DNA from: JBBDYH01 sp040901795 | GTDB lineage: Bacteria; Planctomycetota; Planctomycetia; Pirellulales; JALHPA01 | DNA: 62,072 nt | NCBI GenBank assembly: GCA_040901795.1 | Contig: JBBDYH010000166.1 | Location: 1-62,072, forward strand | Direction of reading: 5' to 3' | In this document: positions 36,234-47,308 of the stretch, piece after piece | Numbering within the stretch: the stretch's first letter is position 1 | Layout of the letters: every line of letters starts with the position of its first letter | Made by a program: the position numbers and the translations under genes | Notes under the pieces: generated by a model | Seen by the model: the letters and a program-made list of their open reading frames with translations, nothing else | Told to the model about the DNA's origin: nothing | The model's database searches: none

Positions 36234-37295
36234 CTAGCGATAACCCGGATGGGGCTTCGGCAGCAGCCGATTGCTGCCGCTTCCGCTGAACCATCGGTTC
36301 GTGGCTTTCCACTCGTTCTTCTCGGGGACGCTGTTGCCGTTCGAGTCAGCGAACAGCTCACTCAAGTTGTTGTACGCGAACGAACCATCCGCGCGGACGA
36401 CGTACCCAAACTCCTCGGGTGTCATGCTCGCCACGTGCCCGTCTGCAAAGACGGCGTTCGCCAGGCCGCGGTGGCGCGCCTCCACCGCGTTGAACCCGTA
36501 TTGAGCGTTGGGCGCCGATCCGCCCGCTTCGCAGCTCATCTCTCCAACGTTCCCCAGCGACGGCTTTCCGTCGGCGCCGAGGTACCACGCGATGGGTGGA
36601 TCGAGACTGTACGCGTGGTTCCCTAACGAGTTGCACCGCTTGGAAGCAAACGAATACGGCTCGCGCCGCGCCTGGGGATAGCCCGAACCCGTGCCCAGGC
36701 TGTCGGCCACCATCACCGTGTGGGCCGTATTCTTCAGCGACGCGTGGTTTATCGGATAGTTGATGTAGGGTGGCGACCGGGGCGATCCGGGCGTCAGCAC
36801 GCGCGCATGACCGAGGAAATGATAGTTGTAGCCGTAACTGCTATCCCGCGAATTGTTGCGTTCCGGCGCATTCGGGCAGATGAAGACGGCGTTTCCAAAG
36901 GGCGTGAAATCATCGTCAAAATCGGCGACGCCATCGCCATCCGGGTCAAGGACATCGGTGTCGAGCGAACCTTCGATAAATGGACCAATCAGCAAGTTCC
37001 AGCGAGGCTGGTCGACGCGGATCGTCTCGTCGTTGAACGTCAGCGAGAAAGGCGGCCCAGGATCGTACCAACGATACGTGGGCAACGCGCCGTTGTGGTG
37101 GTGAGAGTAGTTGAGGATCGCAAGCCCGATCTGACGCAGATTATTCTTGCACTGGATTGTCCGCGCCGATTCGCGCGCGGAGAAGATGGCGGGCAGCAAC
37201 AAACCCATCAGCACGGCGATGATTACGATGACCACCATTAACTCGACGAGCGTAAAGCCCTGCCTTGGCGGCTTCGGGCGGGATGTCGCGTGCAT
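36234..37295 (-). CDS. DUF1559 prepilin-like protein (type II secretion pseudopilin family)
   Basis: 353 residues. A prepilin cleavage motif (RQGFTLVELMVVIVIIAVLM) opens the protein. DUF1559 follows, with NNLRQIGLAILNYSHHHNGALP. The family-typical C-terminus H-X9-DG is present (HRGLANAVFADG). These proteins are hugely expanded in Planctomycetes and are thought to form or decorate pilus-like or secreted structures. ATG 37295 has AAGGAA nine bases upstream. Strong taxonomic marker for this window. Confidence 0.93.
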   Translation of the reverse strand: MHATSRPKPPRQGFTLVELMVVIVIIAVLMGLLLPAIFSARESARTIQCKNNLRQIGLAILNYSHHHNGALPTYRWYDPGPPFSLTFNDETIRVDQPRWNLLIGPFIEGSLDTDVLDPDGDGVADFDDDFTPFGNAVFICPNAPERNNSRDSSYGYNYHFLGHARVLTPGSPRSPPYINYPINHASLKNTAHTVMVADSLGTGSGYPQARREPYSFASKRCNSLGNHAYSLDPPIAWYLGADGKPSLGNVGEMSCEAGGSAPNAQYGFNAVEARHRGLANAVFADGHVASMTPEEFGYVVRADGSFAYNNLSELFADSNGNSVPEKNEWKATNRWFSGSGSNRLLPKPHPGYR

Positions 37296-37686
37296 GTTCG
37301 GTTTTCCTTGGTGTAGGGGTTAGCACGGGCCAAAAGGCCCTGGCTTCGTAAAAGGTCTTCGCGGACCGATTTGTGGCGCTAAACAAATTATTTATATGTA
37401 CAAAACTTGAAATTTCGATCACTCAAACTTCAAGAGTTTACCGGTTAGGCGTCACGTGTCAATACGCCCACCCACTTAGAAAAAGACTTTTTAAAATCAG
37501 AGGCGTCTTCCTATGGCCCAAGGTCCTAAAACCCGCTCGACCGCCGTTGACTCCCTGGCAGCTTTGGACGATACTTCCGTATGCGAGGCGTATTGCGCCA
37601 TCATCGCAGTAAGTCCTTGTTAATTCAGCTCTTATCCATCGTGACACATGGCATACGGCGGGCGTAAAGCCCGCCGCTCGCACGTC
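37296..37686. other. AT-rich intergenic region upstream of the DUF1559 gene and proA
   Basis: Bases about 37370-37500 are clearly more AT-rich than the surroundings and probably hold the minus-strand promoter of the DUF1559 gene. Near the proA start, at about 37657-37677, a GGCGGGCGTAAAGCCCGCCG hairpin ends ten bases before the chosen ATG. A 79-codon plus-strand frame (37373-37612) has no ribosome site or recognisable protein and is not called. Confidence 0.5.
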
Positions 37687-38961
37687 ATGGCGACCGCCGA
37701 ACAAACCGATCTCGTCACCTACTGCCTCGATGTCGCCAAGCGCGCGCGAGCGGCCAGCGGAGAGCTTGCGCTTGCCAAGGGGGCTGCCAAGATCGAGTGG
37801 CTGAAGCGTTCGGCCGCGCTGCTGCATGAGCGGGCGGACGACATTCTGGCCGCCAATCAGCTCGATGTCGACGCAGCGCCGGGTTACGGTCTTTCCGGTG
37901 CCGCGATCGATCGTCTCAAACTCAACCCCGGTCGCATCGAATCGATCGCCCTGGCGCTTGAGCAAGTCGCCTCGCTTCCCGACCCCGTCGGCGAAGTCAT
38001 CGAATCGAGCATCCGCCCTAACGGCTTACAGATCCTCAAGACGCGCGTGCCGCTGGGCGTGGTATTCTTCATCTACGAGTCGCGGCCGAATGTCACCGCC
38101 GACGCCGCGGCGATCTGCGTGAAGAGCGGCAATGCCGTGATCCTCCGCGGCGGCAAAGAGGCGATGCACTCCAGCCGCGCGATCGCGGAACTGCTCTGCG
38201 AGACGCTGGCCGACATGAGTTTGCCGCGCGATGCGGTACAGCTCGTCAATACAACCGACCGCGAAGCCGTCGGCCACTTTCTGCGGCTGCCCGAATACAT
38301 CGACGTGGCGATTCCGCGCGGCGGCGAGGGGCTGATCCGCCGCGTAACCGACGAGGCCCGCATGCCGGTAATCAAACACTTCACCGGCAATTGCCACGTC
38401 TACGTCGATCGTGCGGCCGACCTCGAAATGGCGGCACGCGTCACGGTGAACGCCAAGTGCCAACGAATGGGGGTCTGCAATGCGGCCGAATCGCTATTGG
38501 TCCACGCCGCCGTAGCCGATCGTTTCCTACCGCTGATCGGCCTTGAGCTCAACGAGCGCGGCATCGAAATACGCGGCGACGCACGAACCTGCTCATTGGT
38601 CCGGCCGGCAAAGCGGGCCAGTGAAGACGACTATGCCACCGAATACCTCGGCCCCACGATCTCCTGCCGGGTGGTCGATTCGCTCGACGACGCAATCGAG
38701 CACATCAACCGCTACGGCTCCAAACACACGGATGCGATCATCACCGCCGATCTGACTGCCGCCCGCGAGTTCACCGCCCGCGTCGACAGCGCCGCCGTGA
38801 TGGTCAACGCCAGCACGCGGTTCAACGACGGCGGCGAGTTCGGCCTCGGCGCCGAAATCGGCATCAGCACCGATAAGTTTCACGCCCGCGGCCCCTGCGG
38901 TCTGAAGGAATTGACGAGCTACAAGTACGTGGTGTGGGGGGACGGACAGATCAGAGAATGA
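37687..38961 (+). CDS. proA: Glutamate-5-semialdehyde dehydrogenase
   Basis: 424 residues. NADPH-dependent reduction of gamma-glutamyl phosphate, second step of proline synthesis. Family blocks: VPLGVVFFIYESRPNVTADA, CVKSGNAVILRGGKEAMHSS, and the catalytic cysteine in NAKCQRMGVCNAAESLLVH. The C-terminal SAAVMVNASTRFNDGGEFGL is diagnostic. ATG 37687 fits the usual length; an in-frame ATG at 37648 reads through a GC-rich hairpin and looks unlikely. The proB kinase gene is not in the window. Confidence 0.95.
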   Translation: MATAEQTDLVTYCLDVAKRARAASGELALAKGAAKIEWLKRSAALLHERADDILAANQLDVDAAPGYGLSGAAIDRLKLNPGRIESIALALEQVASLPDPVGEVIESSIRPNGLQILKTRVPLGVVFFIYESRPNVTADAAAICVKSGNAVILRGGKEAMHSSRAIAELLCETLADMSLPRDAVQLVNTTDREAVGHFLRLPEYIDVAIPRGGEGLIRRVTDEARMPVIKHFTGNCHVYVDRAADLEMAARVTVNAKCQRMGVCNAAESLLVHAAVADRFLPLIGLELNERGIEIRGDARTCSLVRPAKRASEDDYATEYLGPTISCRVVDSLDDAIEHINRYGSKHTDAIITADLTAAREFTARVDSAAVMVNASTRFNDGGEFGLGAEIGISTDKFHARGPCGLKELTSYKYVVWGDGQIRE

Positions 38962-39038
38962 CCAATGTCCAATGACCAATGACCAAAAGCGCCGCGCGAT
39001 AAGAATCCTTGGTCATTAGTCATTGGGATTTGGTCATT
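38957..39038. repeat. Inverted AATGACC heptamer arrays
   Basis: Four units (AATGACC, AATGTCC, AATGACC, AATGACC) at 38957-38984 are answered by GGTCATT, AGTCATT and GGTCATT units at 39011-39038, giving a hairpin between proA and fliM. The first unit overlaps the end of proA. Confidence 0.85.
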
Positions 39039-39056
39039 TGAGTCAAGGAGGACTTC

Positions 39057-40166
39057 TTGAGCGACGTTCTCAGCCAGGCCGAAGTCGAGACATTGCTCAG
39101 CGCCATGGAGACGACGACGGCGCCCGCGCGCGCTTCGCTCGCGCGCGATGCGGCGGATCAGCCCGCCGTTTTCCGGCCGCGCGAGAAGGTCACCCCCTAC
39201 GACTTCAAGCGCCCCGAACGCGTCGGCAAGGAGCAGATGCGCGCCCTGCAGACGCTGCACGAAGGCTTCGGCCGCAACTTTGGTGCGGCCCTTTCCGGCC
39301 TGTTGCGGGCGATCGTCGAAGTCAAGCTCACCAGCGTCGACCAGCTCACCTACAGCGAGTTCGTCTTTAGCCTGGAGAACCCGACGTGCTTCAACCTGCT
39401 GCGCGCCGATCCCCTCGAAGGCAACCTGATCCTCGACATCAACCCTTCGATCCTCTACCCGATCATCGACCGGCTTCTGGGCGGCGGCAAAGACTCGGGC
39501 CCGCTGGCCCGCCGGCCGCTCACCGAAATCGAGCTGCGCTTGGTGTCGCGCATCACGTCGCTGTTTCTCGATGAGATGCGACGCGCTTGGGCGAACGTGG
39601 TCGACCTGAACCTCTCCGTCGAGCGCGTCGAGAGCAACCCGCAGCTTGTGCAGATCGTTCCGCCGAACGAAGTCGTGGTGCTCATCAGCTTTGAGCTCAC
39701 GCTGCAGGAGGTCCGCGGGATGGTCAACCTCTGCATCCCGTTCAACAGCATCGAACGCATCGGCAACAAGCTCTCGGCCAACAACTGGCTGGCCTACAGC
39801 CGCCGCGGCGCCACACCCGAGAGCATCCAGCATATCGGCCGCGGACTCAAAGGCGCCCTGATCGAGCTGGTCGTCGAGCTGGCCGAAAGCAAGCTCGCCA
39901 CCGGCGACCTGTTGGGCCTGCGCGTGGGCGACATCATCACCACCGAAAAAGACACGCGCGAACCGCTCAACGTGCTGGTGCAAGGCGTGCCCAAGTACCG
40001 CGCCAAGGCGGGCGCCTTCAAGGGCCGCAAGGCGATCCAGATCGAGCAGACAATCGCCACCGTGACCGGCCCGGCCATCTTCGCGGCCATGCCCCCCGCG
40101 CCACAAGCAGCAACGCAGCAGGCAGCCGCCAACGCCGCCAGCGCATCCGCCGGCAAGAAGAGGTGA
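39057..40166 (+). CDS. fliM: Flagellar motor switch protein FliM
   Basis: 369 residues. The N-terminal CheY-binding peptide (LSQAEVETLLSAME) is followed after a linker by the CheC-like middle domain (FGRNFGAALSGLLRAIVEVK, then IDRLLGGGKDSGPLARRPLT) and a C-terminal SpoA/FliN-like domain (about 260-335). It forms the C-ring with FliG and FliN and sets rotation direction. Start is TTG 39057, supported by an AAGGAGGA site at 39046-39053 and the match to the conserved N-terminus. No other flagellar gene lies in the window. The C-terminus is rich in Ala, Gln and Pro. Confidence 0.93.
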   Translation: MSDVLSQAEVETLLSAMETTTAPARASLARDAADQPAVFRPREKVTPYDFKRPERVGKEQMRALQTLHEGFGRNFGAALSGLLRAIVEVKLTSVDQLTYSEFVFSLENPTCFNLLRADPLEGNLILDINPSILYPIIDRLLGGGKDSGPLARRPLTEIELRLVSRITSLFLDEMRRAWANVVDLNLSVERVESNPQLVQIVPPNEVVVLISFELTLQEVRGMVNLCIPFNSIERIGNKLSANNWLAYSRRGATPESIQHIGRGLKGALIELVVELAESKLATGDLLGLRVGDIITTEKDTREPLNVLVQGVPKYRAKAGAFKGRKAIQIEQTIATVTGPAIFAAMPPAPQAATQQAAANAASASAGKKR

Positions 40167-40179
40167 CGCGACCACTCTT

Positions 40180-40312
40180 GTTCCCAGGCTCTGCCTGGGA
40201 ACAAACCGCCCGCGAGGCTCTGCCTCGCAAGCACCGCCAAGCAAGGCGGCGCCACAGAATCACGGCAGGCGGAGCCTGCCCTACAGCCCGTTCCCAGGCG
40301 GAGCCTGGGAAC
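40180..40312. repeat. Hairpin-bounded element, family C copy 1
   Basis: 133 bases with a palindrome (GTTCCCAGGC, then GCCTGGGAAC) at each end (40180-40202 and 40290-40312) and further CGAGGCTCTGCCTCG and GGCAGGCGGAGCCTGCC palindromes inside. A similarly built copy lies at 53966-54096. Confidence 0.85.
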
Positions 40313-40325
40313 GAGACTACTGACA

Positions 40326-40769
40326 CTACGCCAGCGCCGCGATTCGCTCCTTCGCGTGCGCGACAACATTCCGCTCATTCTTAAACGCCAGCCGTTCGAT
40401 CGCCTCGTCGATCGGCAGCCAGCGGGCTTCGAGCACTTCATGATCGTGGTCGGCCACGTTGCCCGAGATGTACCGCATCAGATAGAAGTGCACTTTTTTG
40501 TGAAAGCGGACTCGGCGGCCGCGCGAATCACCCACATACCAATACTCGACCACGTCGAGCGGCTCGACAATCTCCGTCTGCACACCCGCCTCCTCGCGGA
40601 CTTCGCGGAGAGCGGCGGCCTCGGGCGCCTCGCCGTGCTCGATGGTCCCCTTGGGCAATTGCCAGCGACGTTTTTCGCCGACTGCGATGAGCGCAACCTC
40701 TACGCCGCCTTCCATCCCCGCGCGAAACGCCACGCCGCCGGCCGAGAATTGTGCCTCGATGGGGAACAT
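40326..40769 (-). CDS. Nudix hydrolase
   Basis: 147 residues. Complete Nudix box: GTIEHGEAPEAAALREVREE continuing AGV (G-x5-E-x7-R-E-x2-E-E-x-G). The overall arrangement, with RFHKKVHFYLMRY and HEVLEARWLPIDEA, resembles diadenosine tetraphosphate (Ap4A)-type hydrolases; substrate is inferred. Located 36 bases after the TetR regulator gene on the same strand, probably co-transcribed. Confidence 0.9.
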   Translation of the reverse strand: MFPIEAQFSAGGVAFRAGMEGGVEVALIAVGEKRRWQLPKGTIEHGEAPEAAALREVREEAGVQTEIVEPLDVVEYWYVGDSRGRRVRFHKKVHFYLMRYISGNVADHDHEVLEARWLPIDEAIERLAFKNERNVVAHAKERIAALA

Positions 40770-40805
40770 GCACCGCCTCCGCCGCTCGTCATACTCAGAC
40801 GTCGA

Positions 40806-41447
40806 TCATTTGCCCGGAGCGCCGCCCAGCGGCGGCGCGAGGCCCAACGCCGCCAATGAAAATGCCGCAATGTGATCCGCAAGCTGATCGGTCGTGTATC
40901 GGCTAGCCAACTCGTCGGCAGGCACGAGCAACCCAATCACATCCCCCGCCAGCCGGTAATGCAGGCATTGACCGATCACGCTGAACGCGATCTGACGCCG
41001 CGTGTGCGGCGGCGTATCCGGCGGAACCGCTTCGCCGACGATCCGCTGCAACAGCTCGAAGTGCGGCCGGAAGTATTCCTCGACCAACTCGCGGCAGGCG
41101 GACGTCGGCTGCACGACTTCGCGCTGCATCAGTCGCACCTGCCACGGCGCCTGTGTGGTGCCGAGCATCCTCGTGAGAATCGTATAGATGAAGCTGCGCA
41201 ACTTGATCGCAGTCGGCGTACCCGCGGGCCATTCGGGCATCGGCGCTTGTTCCGCGCGAAGCTGCGCCGCGCGCTTCACCGTCTCGATGTACAGCCGCTC
41301 TTTATCGCGAAAGTAGTAGTTGACGCTCGCCAGGTTCACGCCCGCCGCCGCGCAGATTTCGCGCACGGTCGCCTTCTGATAGCCTTTCTCGGCAAAGATC
41401 GGCCCGGCGGCGTTGAGCAAGCGCGAAGCGGTGTCGTCGTGGGACAT
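40806..41447 (-). CDS. TetR-family transcriptional regulator (CerR/DUF1956-like C-terminus)
   Basis: 213 residues. The N-terminal helix-turn-helix is classical (FAEKGYQKATVREICAAAGV, then NLASVNYYFRDKERLY). The C-terminal ligand domain (about 85-195) resembles DUF1956. ATG 41447. A perfect AAACG-TT-CGTTT inverted repeat at 41451-41462, directly before its start, is a probable autoregulatory operator. It is divergent from the TssH gene and upstream of the Nudix gene. Ligand unknown. Confidence 0.9.
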   Translation of the reverse strand: MSHDDTASRLLNAAGPIFAEKGYQKATVREICAAAGVNLASVNYYFRDKERLYIETVKRAAQLRAEQAPMPEWPAGTPTAIKLRSFIYTILTRMLGTTQAPWQVRLMQREVVQPTSACRELVEEYFRPHFELLQRIVGEAVPPDTPPHTRRQIAFSVIGQCLHYRLAGDVIGLLVPADELASRYTTDQLADHIAAFSLAALGLAPPLGGAPGK

Positions 41448-41450
41448 ATC

Positions 41451-41462
41451 AAACGTTCGTTT
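41451..41462. promoter_or_regulatory. Probable TetR operator
   Basis: AAACGTTCGTTT, a perfect 5-base inverted repeat with a two-base spacer, four bases upstream of the TetR start codon and 163 bases upstream of the divergent TssH gene. Size and placement suit autorepression; binding is inferred. Confidence 0.5.
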
Positions 41463-41625
41463 AAAACAAATATACGGCCTCCGATGCCGAGCGGCAAACT
41501 TCGAGCCCGATTCGCTTTACCAACTCTTTGCGGTCGGCTTCGTTTTCTGGTTGAATGAGGGCCTTCACGCTGGCCATTCCTTTTGGTCATGGGCTAATCA
41601 ACGCACCCGTCTCAGGGACACCACG

Positions 41626-44454
<2,829 letters not shown>

Positions 44455-45301
44455 GGCTTGTTGGAGTTCAAGCTTTAGCTTGCCCGGCCCGCAGGGCGCA
44501 AACCTGATCTGATGAGGATGTGCTGCGTATCGGCGCGGATTCTGGCGAAAATAATTCAAATCTCGGAAAACGCGCACTAATTCGATTTCTCGACGTGGGG
44601 ACGTTCGTCCCAAGTGACGTTGTGGCACGAATTTGATGCCCTCGCCTGTTCGCTTCGTCGGTGAATTAGTGCGCATTTGATCGCGCCTTATGTGCCCCAT
44701 GAAGGGTTGGGCGCGTTCGCGGACGAAGGGGTATGTGCTCGGTCGGAGGACGGGCGGGCGGGCGTTTGGAAAATCACGCGGAAGGCAAACTAATTCGCGC
44801 CGGGACGTGAGCTGGGGTCGGCGCAACATCTTGTTGAGAGTGCTCTTACGGTTTGGCGGAGGAAGAAAAGACGGGGTGAATTCAGGGACGAAACGGCGCA
44901 TGGCGGCGTGGTTTTTAAAGAAAGGCCACAACCAAAGGATTAGCCGCGAATGGAACGCGGATGGACGCAAATAGATGGGGGTTTCGACATGGAATAGAAC
45001 TGAAAACGGATTAACCGAAGAAAATGACGTTAACGACGACCGACGACGCAGAACGATCGTCAAGAAGCCGCGAGAAGAAGTACCCCCTTCGACAGGCTCA
45101 GGGCGAGCCTTGTTTACGAGGAGCCTCGACTGGTCGGCCGAGAAGCATCTATACTGTACACTATTTCACGTACTTTGTCAAGAGGCCAATTGCAAGAATT
45201 CTGGGTTCGGAGGGGAGAGGGGGAGACTGGGAGAGGGGGAGACTGGGAGAGGGGGTCGAAGACCTCGAACGTGGAACCTGGAACCTTGAACTTGGAACCT
45301 A

Positions 45302-45440
45302 TTCCGCGCTGCTAAACAACCTCCCCTGCTCAAAATCATTCGGCGGCAACTCCACCCGCGCCCCGTGCCAGATCGGAGGCACCAGCGTATGCCGCCTCTT
45401 CGGCATCGGCCGAAAACCGCCACCGTAAGGGCCGCCATGT
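45302..45440 (-). pseudogene. Possible C-terminal gene relic
   Basis: Minus-strand frame reading GGGFRPMPKRRHTLVPPIWH, then GARVELPPNDFEQGRLF, then a stop. The composition looks protein-like and unlike the surrounding repeats, but there is no upstream start or domain. I cannot name the parent family. Confidence 0.3.
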
Positions 45441-45641
45441 TGGAGTTCAAGCTTTAGCTTGTCGACCAGCCCCGGCAGGGGCGGCATTTTGTAGCCCGGG
45501 GTGAAGCGCAGCGCAACCCCGGAACCACGCTCCTCAAGAATCTCCCAAAAGCCCCGGTAGGGGCGACATTGCTAGAGGATCGTAACGCCTAAAAGGACGC
45601 AGCACTTGACGGAGCAGCACAGTTCGTTGCTGCGGATGCAC

Positions 45642-45743
45642 TTAGAACCGCTAACAATAGTAACCCGACGCGTAAGCGAGGCCATCTGCCGCTCCTCGCT
45701 CACGCTTCGGGTTACTGGGTGCCGGTTGTGTTAGCGGTTCTTA
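45642..45743. repeat. Dispersed palindromic element, family A copy 2
   Basis: Outer arms TTAGAACCGCTAACA (45642-45656) and TGTTAGCGGTTCTTAG (45728-45743). Inner arms AGTAACCCGACGCGTAAGCG (from 45659) and CGCTCACGCTTCGGGTTACT (to 45716). The full-length structure is intact, and it can fold as nested stems. Confidence 0.88.
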
Positions 45744-45766
45744 GTCACCAGAACCCAAACGCTTCG

Positions 45767-46129
45767 TCACTGTCGTGGGTTATGATGCGCGTTAGGATCG
45801 TTCGAGCCGAATCGAAACGTCCATGTCAAATCCCGCGCGCCGGCGCTCGGGTCTAAGGTCACGCCCGAGTGTCGGTGGCGCTGTCGGCGGTTGAGCATCG
45901 CGAATTGTCCAACGACCCAGCCTAGCGCCAGAAGCACTGCGATTCCAAAGTAGAACCACTCGCCCTGGTCGCCCGCGCCCCAGGGCTGCCACACGATGAC
46001 CAGCACAACCACCGCGAGAATCGCCGCGACGATTAGCCCCAAGAACACTCGGTAGACTGCAACCAAGACTCGATCAACGGAGTCGAGGCCCTGCAGCAGA
46101 CGGTGACGATCCTCGTTCGACCGATTCAT
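45767..46129 (-). CDS. Small two-helix membrane protein
   Basis: 120 residues from ATG 46129. Helices are at about 25-48 (VYRVFLGLIVAAILAVVVLV) and 60-78 (WFYFGIAVLLALGWVVGQFA). A basic loop (NRRQRHRHSG) and a polar tail follow. No family recognised. Preceded by a weak GAG-type ribosome site. A start at 46195 would add 22 residues without hydrophobic character. Confidence 0.5.
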   Translation of the reverse strand: MNRSNEDRHRLLQGLDSVDRVLVAVYRVFLGLIVAAILAVVVLVIVWQPWGAGDQGEWFYFGIAVLLALGWVVGQFAMLNRRQRHRHSGVTLDPSAGARDLTWTFRFGSNDPNAHHNPRQ

Positions 46130-46592
46130 CGCTGGCTCGCTTACAAAATGGGATGGATCGTGCAGAGTCGACGTTGTCCCGCACACACGAAACATAGCTC
46201 ATCAGGGTCACATCCTGCGTAGCGATTATTCCGAAAAGAGTGAGTGTACGGCTGCCCCTCGTGAATGCCGTTGTACTCGTGTTCGACGATCCCCAAGTAA
46301 GGATCGCGCGCCGGCTCTGATCTTCGTCACCACCGGCTACCGCCCGAGCCAGCCGATCTACGCCATCCGCCCGGGCGCGACCGGCGACATCTCCCTCAAG
46401 GCCCGTTCGACGGGCCTTCTCGCTTTACCTTTGGCCGCTTCGCCTCTAGTGCAGGGCCGCCATCGCTTTTAGTCCCGAAGGGACGCCGATGGTGTAGCCC
46501 CGGGTGGAGCGCAGCCCCGGGCACCGTCACGCGCATGACCGCCAACGTCCATGTTGCGCTATCGAGGACGGAAATGGAGTAGGCGCCGGCGC
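46130..46592. other. Intergenic region with a beta-propeller gene relic and hairpins
   Basis: Contains the PQQ-propeller relic at 46314-46400, a GGCCCGTTCGACGGGCC hairpin just after it, and GC-rich AGCCCCGGGTGGAGCGCAGC-type hairpins at 46440-46530. No intact gene. Confidence 0.6.
46314..46400 (+). pseudogene. Fragment of a PQQ-like beta-propeller gene
   Basis: 29 uninterrupted codons reading ALIFVTTGYRPSQPIYAIRP followed by GATGDISLK, a pattern typical of one blade of planctomycete PQQ/BamB-like beta-propeller proteins. No start, ribosome site or further blades surround it, so it is a relic of a deleted gene. Confidence 0.55.
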
Positions 46593-47300
46593 TTATCCTG
46601 GCATTCGCGTTTGCCGTGTCGGATCAGGCGGCGCGCCGCAACGCAGTGACGAACCATCCACAAACCACCAGCCATCCAGGCAATAGGCCCGCGCAATAGC
46701 GCTCGTTTCCAGGGACTTAGCATGCTTGTGCGTGAACAGGATCAACGGCGGCAACCAATCACTTACAGGATTGCTGTTGCGAAAGTTAGCCAAGAATTGT
46801 GGTCGATCATTCCGCACATAAAAGGATCGGTGTCGAAACCCGCGCATTTTATAAATCTGGCATGGCAAGTCGATCACGATCACACTACAAATGTCTTGAC
46901 GGAATTCGTTCGGTATTCGCCGCAGTGTTTCAGGCGTAGCCAGAAAAATGTTGGAGTGGACTCGGGGCAATTCCATCGTGGACAGCTTTATAGGAGGCCT
47001 TTCCGGCGATTGAAACCACTCGTCGATAACCACTGCAGCCGTTCTCTCATGATCAGCCACAATCACCCAACGAGGTGTTTTTGACCGTTGTTCTAAGTTT
47101 CGTAGGAGTTCGACGATTCGCCCTACTGAGTGGCATCCGCCGATAAATACTCCTAGGTTATTCCTGCCGAGCTGCCATGCAGTAGCTGCATCAAGTCGGA
47201 AGTAGCCAAGCCGTTGCTCTTCAAGGCGCGTAATGCGCAGACCGCGAATATACGCCTCGGCGTAAAGTTCACGCAACTGTATGGGAATCTCGTCCGTCAT
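46593..47300 (-). CDS. Unknown protein resembling a helicase domain without P-loop
   Basis: 235 residues from ATG 47300; a TTG at 47312 overlapping the upstream stop is the alternative. Alternating hydrophobic strands and helices suggest a RecA-like fold: LGVFIGGCHSVGRIVELLRN, PRWVIVADHERTAAVVIDEW, NIFLATPETLRRI (like helicase motif Ib), SVIVIDLP (position of DExx, acidic pair lost) and PPLILFTHKHAKSLETSAIA. No Walker A glycine/lysine loop is present. It is the second gene of a tight operon behind an MrfA-like helicase, in DNA more AT-rich than the surroundings. A role as its partner is inferred. Function unknown. Confidence 0.65.
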   Translation of the reverse strand: MTDEIPIQLRELYAEAYIRGLRITRLEEQRLGYFRLDAATAWQLGRNNLGVFIGGCHSVGRIVELLRNLEQRSKTPRWVIVADHERTAAVVIDEWFQSPERPPIKLSTMELPRVHSNIFLATPETLRRIPNEFRQDICSVIVIDLPCQIYKMRGFRHRSFYVRNDRPQFLANFRNSNPVSDWLPPLILFTHKHAKSLETSAIARAYCLDGWWFVDGSSLRCGAPPDPTRQTRMPG

Positions 47301-47308
47301 TTGGCCAC

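Larger units (their letters stand above)
44455..45766. repeat. Repeat-rich 1.3-kb region without intact genes
   Basis: In order: TTGGAGTTCAAGCTTTAGCTTG at 44461 (second copy near 45437). A 12-bp perfect inverted repeat has arms at 44572-44583 and 44663-44674 (GCGCACTAATTC). A 16-base-period GGGAGACT purine tract is at 45217-45255. GAACCTG heptamers occupy 45274-45301. A coding-like relic is on the minus strand at 45302-45440. AGCCCCGG hairpins are at 45466-45580, and family A palindrome copy 2 is at 45642-45743. Open frames here lack ribosome sites and recognisable domains. Confidence 0.7.

Noticed and set aside
44690..44974. 94-codon plus-strand frame rich in Arg and Gly
   Set aside because: No ribosome site and no recognisable protein; it lies in a zone of repeats and relics.
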